A stretch of DNA of 30,000 nt from Penaeus vannamei (lineage: Eukaryota > Arthropoda > Malacostraca > Decapoda > Penaeidae), in contig NC_091577.1 in the NCBI RefSeq assembly GCF_042767895.1, forward strand, positions 33,281,932-33,311,931, given 5' to 3'. A model generated the notes under the pieces. The model was not told where the DNA came from. It made no database searches and saw only the letters and a list, made by a program, of their open reading frames with translations. Below, piece by piece: positions 18,593 to 29,451 of the stretch (positions within the stretch are counted from its first letter, which is position 1; every line of letters begins with the position of its first letter). The translations under genes and the position numbers were made by a program.

Positions 18593-21500
18593 CTATCTCG
18601 TCCCGAGGTGTAACCAAACAAGAAAAAGAATGCTATATTAACCAACACTGAGTTTTTAAGATGTTGATATTATACAAATATAAGGCATTTGGCAAAATCC
18701 AATTCTCACTCCATTTATGCATGCAAAAAATTCACTCGCAATAAAACATACATGATAACTTTTATCACAAATGCGCAATATAACAAGGGAAGTCCTCACA
18801 AGAATAACAGAAATGACTTATCTTCGTGGGCGATTACTACCTTTGAGACCTCCACTCATCTTTTAACAAGTTATAGCAGTCGTTCTTATATTGCCAATGA
18901 TTCTTCACAATAACTATACAATTCAGCGAAAAGGATCATAAAACTCTTGTTGCAGGCAATGTCTTTCAGCCTTCCACAAACGCACATCTTAACAGGCGAC
19001 AATGCAATATAAGAAAATTTGAATCGAGTTTTAATCGACTTGAATTTAATACGCAAATATAAATGTGGCAACCACCTTCTCGCATATTTGTACATGTCGA
19101 TGTGTCACATTTGCGAGATAATTATCCCGCCACACAACCGATACGACATTTCAAAACCTGCCCGTTCTCCTATATATACAAGCAAGCTTGCGAAAATTTG
19201 TAAAAGTGCGAATTATTTCATAAACTTGCTTGAGGGCATAAATTCAACCAAACTTTACTTCTCGATCTCCCGCAATCGTTTTTCTCACCTGCCCACAAAT
19301 ATGCGGTTAAAGATCGAACTAAGTAACCTCTCCGTCGGCCTACTGTAATTAACTTTATCGGGAAACGCTCATCTAGACACCATTTTTAAAAAGTAATGCA
19401 TAATTACCTTTGATCAAAAAAATCCCTGTACAAAGAGAAACAACTATTTTTACACCGACATTGAATAAAACTTACTGCTCGACCTCTTCAATATTCTCTG
19501 ATAAACTTAATATTCATACATGTCACATTACGAAACACTGATATGTCTAAACATCCTCGGCTAAGATATAATGGTTCACTAATTAATTCACTAATTGCCA
19601 TAACAATGAAAACTGTTGAAAGGTTCCTTAGAACAATTTATCTTTTAGAAAAATGTATAAAAGAGGTTTTAAGCAATTGTAATACATTTTTTTACGTTTT
19701 AGCCATAGGCTCTGTATCTAAATGAAGACGTTTTAGGATAAAATGATAAAACACGTTTGCCCTTCCTGTCATAGTTTTTATCATTTTACATGTATTACGC
19801 ACATTTATGCACCATATTTTAAGTAATGCATACATTTTCATCAAGTTACTCGCTAATTGTCGTAGCGACGAAAACCGTTAAAGGCCGTTTTCACCATCAA
19901 AATAAAAGAGAGAAAAAATGTATAAAAGAAGAAGGTCAAGTAATCGTTCAAATACTATTTGCCGTTTTAGCATCAGGTTCTTTATCAAAGCAAAGGACTT
20001 TTATATGATATGAAACAGTTTAAGGATAAAATAACTCTTTTGTCATAGAGCTTTTATAATTTTACGTCTATTGAACATAGATAAATTCGCCTAAAACCGG
20101 GATTATCAACCAAGGATAAATTTACTCCAAAGGAGTAGAAAGTGTACATGACAGCCTCAATACAATAGGTCTTAGCAGCTGGCATGCGAATTTCCATTTC
20201 TTTTCTTAAACCAAGTCATCAGCAACTATATATTTTCCATAATCAGCATATTACTTGCAAACAAAGGCACTTACTTTTTCTTTCTATGCGTCTGCATTAG
20301 ACATTCCTGATTTTTACATGGCAGTAAAGTGGTATGCGGCGAGCAACATAGAGACAGGGAGGTAAATTATAGAGGAAAGGTTAAAATTACACACCTAAAA
20401 AGAAAAAGTGGCAACCGAAGCAATATCTTCATTACTTTTTCCATTAATGGCAAGTAGAAAACATTCGTTTGGGAAAAAAAAAACGCTTAATGTCATAATA
20501 AGGAAGAGAAAAACGTCCTTTTACATAACTCAGAGGAAGAAAAAAAAAAGACTTTACTCAAATCCAAGAACGACTGAAATATATATATATACATATGGGT
20601 GGAGCATATTTTTTGCAGGTCATGAAAATACAGGGCAAAACCATTAAAACGTTCTCGCATTGCTGTCGTCTTTAACAGAAGACATGTATATTATCAGTAA
20701 AATAAGTTTTGTGCAATTGAATACATTTGTCTTTTCTGTAATAATAATACAAAAAGTCAATTTGCTCATTAATACTACTAATGTCTTATTCCTTTAAAGA
20801 TGTCCTCCTAAACAGTGATGATGCTTTGTCCAATATACAGATGATGGAAGACTTTACACAGACGGCGGAGAATACCGCGACTCGTCACGAGCTATTGGTC
20901 TCACCAGCATACTAGGCGAAAAAAAAACAAACAGAAGTACTCGTCTCGACTCCATTCGTGAAGAATTGCTTGGTTAATGAATATTTCGCCTTTAAATTGC
21001 ACCCTTTTCAGTCATTTGAGCAAGGTAAAGCCCCATGTTCTAGATAGGCAGAATGACACACCTCTTTGCTGGTCCTCGTAGCACATCCTTCTACACACCT
21101 GTTCGTTCCGCTAGTTCACGCAGTCTGTTTCCCCTATCAAACATGCCATACCTTGTTGGTGGATCCTATCCTGGCCCCACCCCCTCGACTATACGAGATG
21201 GTCAAGAAAAAAGTAGTGATTTTGATCATAAATGTAGGTATAACATGACTTCACACGGCACTGAATATGTATCTCCAAGACTTGATATGTATTTGGCGAT
21301 GCGTGTAATCATACGAGTATCGAGCTTGGAGGTCCCTTGTGAATAAAACGCAACGATTTTATAAAACCATAAGACAGTAATATTTCTTGATAAGTATTTA
21401 AAAATACTAATAACCCATATGGTTGGTTGGAAAGAAGGGCAACAAATTGTCAAAACCATATCTCAGAAACGAATTAGTTGCAAACTAATTCCATCGTTTT

Positions 21501-22075
21501 ACTTCTCTTTCCTCGCAATTCATCTTCCTTTCCGCACACAGATACACGATGATAGGAGATGACTTGCAGTTTTTTCTGAGATGGCACCTCCGACATCGGT
21601 TACGGAAGTGTCCTTTGTTGAAAAGAGCATTTACATAGAGGTTTATGGATATTAACCTCATCCGAGTCATTCCGTAATCATAGTTTCTCAAAATTTATTA
21701 CGTAAAAATATGTCATCATTCCTGTATGACAAACCTTGCTTACCTATAACGTCAATAGTTTCATAAAACCTTGTTGTATAACGAAGAAATTAACAACATT
21801 ACTAAAAAAAAAAAAAAAAGTTTTAACGTATTTTGCCTCAGAAAGGATTTTCATTCAGCAGATAAACGGTTTGTTATCACTCACCTCTGCGAAAGAGGTG
21901 GGTAATAGTGCGAATTATTTATAACAAATAAGGGTGCCTGAGAAAAAGAATTTTCATTCAGCAGATAAAAATGTTTATTATCACCCACCTTCGACTTGTT
22001 TGTTCAGAGTATATTTCTCCCTGTAATACTAGCTGCGGCTTAAACAAGGCATATTACTATACGTTTATTTCCGCA
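18593..22075. other. AT-rich arm interior without a recognisable gene (left; mirror 23346-26828)
   Basis: About 3.5 kb of AT-rich, mostly unique sequence. The longest frames are 97-109 codons (for example 19019-19348 and 21053-21346 on +) and show no domain or membrane pattern that I can name. A stretch near 19171 holds TATATATA, and runs of 10 and 16 A occur at about 20474 and 21804. It could be intronic if a transcript runs from the CpG-rich centre to the candidate terminal exon. Confidence 0.5.
21848..21985 (+). repeat. 103-bp tandem duplication (left arm; mirror 23436-23573)
   Basis: TTTTCATTCAGCAGATAAA at 21848 recurs at 21951. Both copies are followed by a TTATCAC-CACCT segment. The first copy includes CACCTCT-GCGAA-AGAGGTG at 21882-21900, a 7-bp stem with a 5-base loop. 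Confidence 0.75.
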
Positions 22076-22168
22076 CGCGTCGCACTCAGCGCCGGCGTTG
22101 CTGCGCGCGAGAAGTACAAACGCCCACGACACCGACGGCTCGCGGCGGCTGCGGCGGCTGCGGCGGCT

Positions 22169-22199
<31 letters not shown>

Positions 22200-22289
22200 C
22201 TGCGGAAAGTAAAGACGCATGCGACGACCGCGGCGGAGGCGGAGGCGGCGGCGGAGGCAGCGGGCGGGCGTCTCGGGGAGGAAGGGCGG
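22076..22289. repeat. CGG-repeat CpG-rich block at the inner end of the left arm
   Basis: A CpG-rich segment with (GCG)n/(CGGCGGCTG)n at about 22139-22199 and GGCGGAGGCGGAGG-type repeats at about 22230-22262. It translates to poly-Ala or poly-Gly on + and poly-Pro on minus, depending on frame. It ends exactly where the arm symmetry ends. It may be a CpG-island-like promoter region or a G-quadruplex/hairpin-forming triplet repeat. No initiation signal is clear. Confidence 0.8.
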
Positions 22290-23131
22290 CGGGGGATGGA
22301 CTGGAGTAACTTTTAAGAACCTACTCATTACATTTTCAAATATTTTTCAACCTTCCTTATGTAGAAATGAAAAACACTTTTATATACAAATAAATCTTGT
22401 TGACTACTTTAGTCTTTGATAAAGATTCTTCATAATACCCAATGGCATGAAAAAAGACGCCCAAGAAATCATGTTCAGATGACCCGCTTGCCATTCCAGA
22501 CCTACTTGTACTCCGTGTTTTACCTTTGAGTAGTAGGCTCTATTCTGCAAGAATCTTGTCAAACCTGCTTTTAATAAATATTACAGTGTTAAAATCACAC
22601 GCTGAACAGGTAAGTCGACGTGGGAGGTATACGATGACACAGCCGTGGGGTGTCAAACACGCTGCTCGAGGGTCATATCCTCAAGGACGGGCCGCGGGAC
22701 ATTGCTATTTCAGTCTTACAATCGACCGTTTTACATCTTTAATTAAGCCAGTCCTTCGTTATCTAAGATTATCACTTACACTCTATTATTGTCTCCTACG
22801 GCTTTACGCCAACCATATGGTCGTTCCGTCGAGTCGACTCTGGCCTGCAAACTGTATATTAGGGTAAAATTTGACTCCCTGGGGTAAATGAGACTGACAT
22901 AGACGGTTTATCTATTGATTACAATGCAAAAATTACTGAAAATAATCTTTTAGGCATCGAAGGGTTATCTACATAAAGTCCATCACCAAAATTTTGTTAA
23001 AATATTATCTTTGACATCGAAGGGTAACCTACATAAAGTTCATCAAAAAATTTAAAATTTTAAAACATTTACATGTTTTTACCCACGAAAATTTGAGAAA
23101 TACCATGTATTGTAGCAACTAGAGCGCCCCC
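22290..23131. other. Unique 842-bp spacer at the palindrome centre
   Basis: Single-copy sequence that differs from both arms. It contains a good splice-donor-like word (AACAG|GTAAGT, donor G at 22610) and a 113-codon frame at 22526-22867 that spans it and has no recognisable domain. A 60-bp tandem duplication lies near its right end. I see no gene that I can support. Confidence 0.7.
22941..23050 (+). repeat. 60-bp tandem duplication in the spacer
   Basis: GCATCGAAGGGTTATCTACA (from about 22954) and ACATCGAAGGGTAACCTACA (from about 23014) sit exactly 60 bp apart. Both are followed by TAAAGTYCATCA. The copies have already diverged by several substitutions. Confidence 0.85.
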
Positions 23132-23221
23132 CCGCCCTTCCTCCCCGAGACGCCCGCCCGCTGCCTCCGCCGCCGCCTCCGCCTCCGCCGCGGTCGTCGC
23201 ATGCGTCTTTACTTTCCGCAG

Positions 23222-23252
<31 letters not shown>

Positions 23253-23345
23253 AGCCGCCGCAGCCGCCGCAGCCGCCGCGAGCCGTCGGTGTCGTGGGCG
23301 TTTGTACTTCTCGCGCGCAGCAACGCCGGCGCTGAGTGCGACGCG
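23132..23345. repeat. CGG-repeat CpG-rich block at the inner end of the right arm
   Basis: Mirror of 22076-22289, reading (GCC)n on the + strand. The two blocks face each other across the 842-bp spacer. Confidence 0.8.
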
Positions 23346-26300
23346 TGCGGAAATAAACGTATAGTAATATGCCTTGTTTAAGCCGCAGCTAGTATTACAG
23401 GGAGAAATATACTCTGAACAAACAAGTCGAAGGTGGGTGATAATAAACATTTTTATCTGCTGAATGAAAATTCTTTTTCTCAGGCACCCTTATTTGTTAT
23501 AAATAATTCGCACTATTACCCACCTCTTTCGCAGAGGTGAGTGATAACAAACCGTTTATCTGCTGAATGAAAATCCTTTCTGAGGCAAAATACGTTAAAA
23601 CTTTTTTTTTTTTTTTTAGTAATGTTGTTAATTTCTTCGTTATACAACAAGGTTTTATGAAACTATTGACGTTATAGGTAAGCAAGGTTTGTCATACAGG
23701 AATGATGACATATTTTTACGTAATAAATTTTGAGAAACTATGATTACGGAATGACTCGGATGAGGTTAATATCCATAAACCTCTATGTAAATGCTCTTTT
23801 CAACAAAGGACACTTCCGTAACCGATGTCGGAGGTGCCATCTCAGAAAAAACTGCAAGTCATCTCCTATCATCGTGTATCTGTGTGCGGAAAGGAAGATG
23901 AATTGCGAGGAAAGAGAAGTAAAACGATGGAATTAGTTTGCAACTAATTCGTTTCTGAGATATGGTTTTGACAATTTGTTGCCCTTCTTTCCAACCAACC
24001 ATATGGGTTATTAGTATTTTTAAATACTTATCAAGAAATATTACTGTCTTATGGTTTTATAAAATCGTTGCGTTTTATTCACAAGGGACCTCCAAGCTCG
24101 ATACTCGTATGATTACACGCATCGCCAAATACATATCAAGTCTTGGAGATACATATTCAGTGCCGTGTGAAGTCATGTTATACCTACATTTATGATCAAA
24201 ATCACTACTTTTTTCTTGACCATCTCGTATAGTCGAGGGGGTGGGGCCAGGATAGGATCCACCAACAAGGTATGGCATGTTTGATAGGGGAAACAGACTG
24301 CGTGAACTAGCGGAACGAACAGGTGTGTAGAAGGATGTGCTACGAGGACCAGCAAAGAGGTGTGTCATTCTGCCTATCTAGAACATGGGGCTTTACCTTG
24401 CTCAAATGACTGAAAAGGGTGCAATTTAAAGGCGAAATATTCATTAACCAAGCAATTCTTCACGAATGGAGTCGAGACGAGTACTTCTGTTTGTTTTTTT
24501 TTCGCCTAGTATGCTGGTGAGACCAATAGCTCGTGACGAGTCGCGGTATTCTCCGCCGTCTGTGTAAAGTCTTCCATCATCTGTATATTGGACAAAGCAT
24601 CATCACTGTTTAGGAGGACATCTTTAAAGGAATAAGACATTAGTAGTATTAATGAGCAAATTGACTTTTTGTATTATTATTACAGAAAAGACAAATGTAT
24701 TCAATTGCACAAAACTTATTTTACTGATAATATACATGTCTTCTGTTAAAGACGACAGCAATGCGAGAACGTTTTAATGGTTTTGCCCTGTATTTTCATG
24801 ACCTGCAAAAAATATGCTCCACCCATATGTATATATATATATTTCAGTCGTTCTTGGATTTGAGTAAAGTCTTTTTTTTTTCTTCCTCTGAGTTATGTAA
24901 AAGGACGTTTTTCTCTTCCTTATTATGACATTAAGCGTTTTTTTTTTCCCAAACGAATGTTTTCTACTTGCCATTAATGGAAAAAGTAATGAAGATATTG
25001 CTTCGGTTGCCACTTTTTCTTTTTAGGTGTGTAATTTTAACCTTTCCTCTATAATTTACCTCCCTGTCTCTATGTTGCTCGCCGCATACCACTTTACTGC
25101 CATGTAAAAATCAGGAATGTCTAATGCAGACGCATAGAAAGAAAAAGTAAGTGCCTTTGTTTGCAAGTAATATGCTGATTATGGAAAATATATAGTTGCT
25201 GATGACTTGGTTTAAGAAAAGAAATGGAAATTCGCATGCCAGCTGCTAAGACCTATTGTATTGAGGCTGTCATGTACACTTTCTACTCCTTTGGAGTAAA
25301 TTTATCCTTGGTTGATAATCCCGGTTTTAGGCGAATTTATCTATGTTCAATAGACGTAAAATTATAAAAGCTCTATGACAAAAGAGTTATTTTATCCTTA
25401 AACTGTTTCATATCATATAAAAGTCCTTTGCTTTGATAAAGAACCTGATGCTAAAACGGCAAATAGTATTTGAACGATTACTTGACCTTCTTCTTTTATA
25501 CATTTTTTCTCTCTTTTATTTTGATGGTGAAAACGGCCTTTAACGGTTTTCGTCGCTACGACAATTAGCGAGTAACTTGATGAAAATGTATGCATTACTT
25601 AAAATATGGTGCATAAATGTGCGTAATACATGTAAAATGATAAAAACTATGACAGGAAGGGCAAACGTGTTTTATCATTTTATCCTAAAACGTCTTCATT
25701 TAGATACAGAGCCTATGGCTAAAACGTAAAAAAATGTATTACAATTGCTTAAAACCTCTTTTATACATTTTTCTAAAAGATAAATTGTTCTAAGGAACCT
25801 TTCAACAGTTTTCATTGTTATGGCAATTAGTGAATTAATTAGTGAACCATTATATCTTAGCCGAGGATGTTTAGACATATCAGTGTTTCGTAATGTGACA
25901 TGTATGAATATTAAGTTTATCAGAGAATATTGAAGAGGTCGAGCAGTAAGTTTTATTCAATGTCGGTGTAAAAATAGTTGTTTCTCTTTGTACAGGGATT
26001 TTTTTGATCAAAGGTAATTATGCATTACTTTTTAAAAATGGTGTCTAGATGAGCGTTTCCCGATAAAGTTAATTACAGTAGGCCGACGGAGAGGTTACTT
26101 AGTTCGATCTTTAACCGCATATTTGTGGGCAGGTGAGAAAAACGATTGCGGGAGATCGAGAAGTAAAGTTTGGTTGAATTTATGCCCTCAAGCAAGTTTA
26201 TGAAATAATTCGCACTTTTACAAATTTTCGCAAGCTTGCTTGTATATATAGGAGAACGGGCAGGTTTTGAAATGTCGTATCGGTTGTGTGGCGGGATAAT

Positions 26301-26828
26301 TATCTCGCAAATGTGACACATCGACATGTACAAATATGCGAGAAGGTGGTTGCCACATTTATATTTGCGTATTAAATTCAAGTCGATTAAAACTCGATTC
26401 AAATTTTCTTATATTGCATTGTCGCCTGTTAAGATGTGCGTTTGTGGAAGGCTGAAAGACATTGCCTGCAACAAGAGTTTTATGATCCTTTTCGCTGAAT
26501 TGTATAGTTATTGTGAAGAATCATTGGCAATATAAGAACGACTGCTATAACTTGTTAAAAGATGAGTGGAGGTCTCAAAGGTAGTAATCGCCCACGAAGA
26601 TAAGTCATTTCTGTTATTCTTGTGAGGACTTCCCTTGTTATATTGCGCATTTGTGATAAAAGTTATCATGTATGTTTTATTGCGAGTGAATTTTTTGCAT
26701 GCATAAATGGAGTGAGAATTGGATTTTGCCAAATGCCTTATATTTGTATAATATCAACATCTTAAAAACTCAGTGTTGGTTAATATAGCATTCTTTTTCT
26801 TGTTTGGTTACACCTCGGGACGAGATAG

Positions 26829-26987
26829 CAGCGCCGTCGCCATGGGAAGTGGTTGCACTTTCATACTCGTTACCGGAATACACCCTCTCGCACTCATCGA
26901 TGTCGCCCGACCCCACCCGGGAGAGGCGACGTTCGTGGCAACTCGGTAATCATCGTCATGAGCGATGAGGAAGATGTTAGTTTTTAG
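26829..26987 (+). CDS. Possible terminal coding exon, unknown product (right arm copy)
   Basis: I do not recognise this product. The segment is CpG-richer than the AT-rich DNA around it. A pyrimidine-rich stretch (TTCTTTTTCTTGTTTGG) precedes an AG at 26827-26828, a possible splice acceptor. From 26829 one frame runs 52 codons to TAG at 26985-26987. The peptide is basic and Arg-rich at first and ends in RGNSVIIVMSDEEDVSF. AATAAA follows 81 bp after the stop (27069-27074), which suits a short 3' UTR. The RGNSVI word superficially resembles the Sm2 motif of Sm/LSm proteins, but the rest does not fit. A second frame begins at an ATG in good Kozak context at 26841 and gives 35 codons ending in TAA. 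No upstream exon was identified, so this could equally be a non-coding CpG-rich patch. Confidence 0.25.
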   Translation, partial: QRRRHGKWLHFHTRYRNTPSRTHRCRPTPPGRGDVRGNSVIIVMSDEEDVSF

Positions 26988-27068
26988 TTGACGCGGGGGA
27001 TGGACATATGGCCCAAGTATGATTTAAGCATGTCTAGTTGTTTGTGCTAGTGTATATTTGAAGATGAT

Positions 27069-27074
27069 AATAAA
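27069..27074 (+). terminator. Candidate poly(A) signal AATAAA (right arm)
   Basis: AATAAA lies 81 bp after the stop of the candidate terminal exon, and TATTGAGTACATGG follows. The hexamer is common in AT-rich DNA, so the call rests on its position alone. Confidence 0.3.
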
Positions 27075-27590
27075 GGTATATTGAGTACATGGCGATTTTT
27101 GTCATCCTTTTCATCGCATTGTATTATTATTATTGGGGTGCATTAGCAATTAAAGCTAAATTTACGTGTTTCAGACACGATGGAAAGCTAAATATAATTA
27201 TCAGATCAATACCCTTGATCATTTACCTCGCACAACCCCTCCCCCTCAAGATCAATATTCTTAACCCTTATCGCATCCGGAGAGCAGCTAAGAGTATTTC
27301 TTTGCCCTCTTTTGATGACCTGTGGCCACGCAGTGTTTGGGCGAGGAACAGGGTGAGGTATGGTTATTGATTATTTCACGCTCATTAGCCATGTCTTTGA
27401 TCACACATCTATGGCAACCCAATGCTGGTGGGTGCATTAGCTCTTTAGTTAGTACTTGCGGAGGGTGGCGAGGGGAGCTAATTTGTCCATCGGTCTATTG
27501 TGCAGTTTGTTTTGCTACAAGCTTAAACACGATGAATAGCTATGTGACCTAACTCACGCCGGAAATGACCCTCTTTCGACCTGAGAAGGA

Positions 27591-29451
27591 GGGGGGGGAG
27601 GTAGGAGGTAACACCTATTATTGGATCAATACCCTGACCTCTGTCAGCAGCTGTGTACATGTTTGTTTGTTTGTCTATTCATCTTCTTCCTCTTACATGT
27701 TGAGACATGAGGTATAGCCATTATCATTGCTTTTGGTGAGGGGGTATGTGGGGAAGCTGGAAGGGGTGAATCACCTGTAACACCTGCAGATTGGTGCTTG
27801 TTTGTTTGTTTGTCTGCTTCTTCTCTTCTTCCTACAGGAAAGGGGGAGGGTGTGGAACCTGTGGCACCTGCTCTCAGGTTGATAGTTTGGCCCATGTCAG
27901 CAGGGTGCATATTTGTTTGTTCTGCAGCCTTTCATTCTCAATATTATTATTATTGTTTTTGGAGAGGAGAGGGCATTTTTCGGGTGTGCGTATTCTCCCT
28001 CATTAGTCACGGTTATTGATTTTCAGTAATCGATTATGATGATTACTTTCGGAAGTCATTAGGCCTGCTTCCTGTCGTGACACGTTAAGGGGTAGCTATA
28101 GTGGTGAGCCAATATGTCCAGGGTGTGTTTGGGTGAAGGGGTGTGTGGTGGTGGAGATCCTGTGACACCTGGTCTTAGATAGTTTGACCTATGTCAGGTA
28201 CGTACGTTATGGGGTAAGAGGGCACCATGGGGGTGAATAATTTTGTCCGTGGTGTTTTTGGGTGAGGTGGTGGTGGGGGTTGGTGGAACCTGTGGCACCT
28301 GCTCTCAAGATGATAGTTTGACCTGTGTCAACAGGATCCGTGTTTGTTTGTTGTTCTTCTTCATCTTCTTCTTCCTGTGACCTGCAGGAATGGAGGAGGA
28401 GGTGGAACCAGTGACACTTGCTCTCAGGTTGATAGTTTGACCTATGTAAGCAGAGTACAAATTTCCTTTTTCTTCTGCCTTTCATTCTCAATATTATTAT
28501 TATTGTTTTGGAGAGGAGAGGACAGAATTCAGGTGAGCGTATTCTCCCTCATTAGTCACGGTTATATATTTTCAGTAATTGATTACAGTAATTACTTCCG
28601 GAAGTCATTAGGGCACTTCCTGTTATGACACGTTAGGTACATAGGGCGGTACTTATGGAGGTGAGGCTATTCTGTCCATAGCGTGTTTGGGGTATGGGGA
28701 TAATGCATGTTAGTTTGTTTGTCTACTTCTTCCTGTCTTCATCTTCTTCCTTTTCTTCTTATTCTTCTTCCTCTCCTCTTATCATTATTGCTCTAGAGAG
28801 GAGGAGTGGGGTACCGAAATGTTGGCAGCTGGGTGCATGTTTGTTTGTTGTACTTCTTCATCTTCTTTCTCTTCTTCTTTCTCTTTCTCGTATTTTCCTT
28901 ATTATTATTATTGTTTTGGAGAGGAAAGGGAGGGGGGCATCCTTCAGGTGTGCGTGTTCTCCATCATTAGTCACGGTTACTGATTTCCCATAATCGATTA
29001 CGGTAATTACTTCCGGAAGTTATTAGGGCACTTCCTGTTATGACACGTTAGGTACATAGGGGGGGGGCCCATGGGGGTGAGGCTGCTGTGTCCAAGGTGT
29101 TTTTGGGTGAGGGGTTGGGGTGGTGGAACCTGTGACACCTGCTCTTAGGATGACAGTTTGACCTGCGGCAACAGGATCCATGTTTGTTTGTTGTTCCTCT
29201 TCTTCTTCTTCTTCCTCTTTCTCGTATTCTCATTATTATTGTTGTTGTTTTGGAGAGGAAAGGGAGGAGGGGGGGGGGGGGCACCCCTTCAGGTGTGGGT
29301 GTTCTGCATTATTAGTCAAGGTTACTGATTTCCCGTAATCGATTACAGTAATTACTTCCGGAAGTCATTAGGTCACTTCCTGTTATGACACGTTAGGTAC
29401 ATAGGGGGGGACCCATGGGGGTGAGGCTATTCTGTCCATATACACACTACT
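27591..29451 (-). repeat. Outer-arm module family (right, mirrored)
   Basis: This is the mirror of 15970-17830, with P modules at about 29283-29439, 28936-29093, 28526-28680 and 27980-28120 on the minus strand. Copies at matching positions in the two arms are identical, while copies within one arm differ. Confidence 0.88.

Larger units (their letters stand above)
15970..22289 (+). repeat. Left arm of giant inverted repeat (6,320 bp)
   Basis: Each base x pairs with base 45421-x on the opposite strand at 23132-29451. I checked the alignment at many points: both ends, 16081-16160, 18001-18060, 19381-19440, 20461-20520, 21781-21800 and 22261-22289. All were identical, including runs of 10 A, 12 C and 16 A. 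The pairing breaks sharply at 15969/29452 and at 22290/23131. The open frames mirror exactly between arms, which confirms that no indels exist over the arm. Confidence 0.97.
23132..29451 (-). repeat. Right arm of giant inverted repeat (6,320 bp)
   Basis: This is the reverse complement of 15970-22289 with the same length and no difference that I could find by eye. Outside it (29452 onwards) the sequence is unrelated to the left flank. The contents are therefore described once, under the left arm, with mirrored coordinates. Confidence 0.97.

Noticed and set aside
19019..19348. 109-codon frame in the left arm (mirror 26073-26402)
   Set aside because: No recognisable domain and ordinary length for AT-rich DNA. 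The TATATATA near 19171 lies inside the frame and not upstream of it.
22526..22867. 113-codon frame in the spacer
   Set aside because: No motif or family is recognised and it crosses a strong splice-donor word. I treat it as chance.
15970..29451. Giant transposon with long terminal inverted repeats (Polinton- or foldback-like)
   Set aside because: The 842-bp centre encodes no transposase, polymerase or integrase. I find no clear target-site duplication at 15969/29452. A foldback origin cannot be fully excluded.
15970..29451. Missed-adapter palindromic read as the sole explanation
   Set aside because: Such artefacts join a read directly to its reverse complement, whereas here an 842-bp unique centre and two different outer flanks are present. 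Other assembly errors remain open and are listed as a finding.
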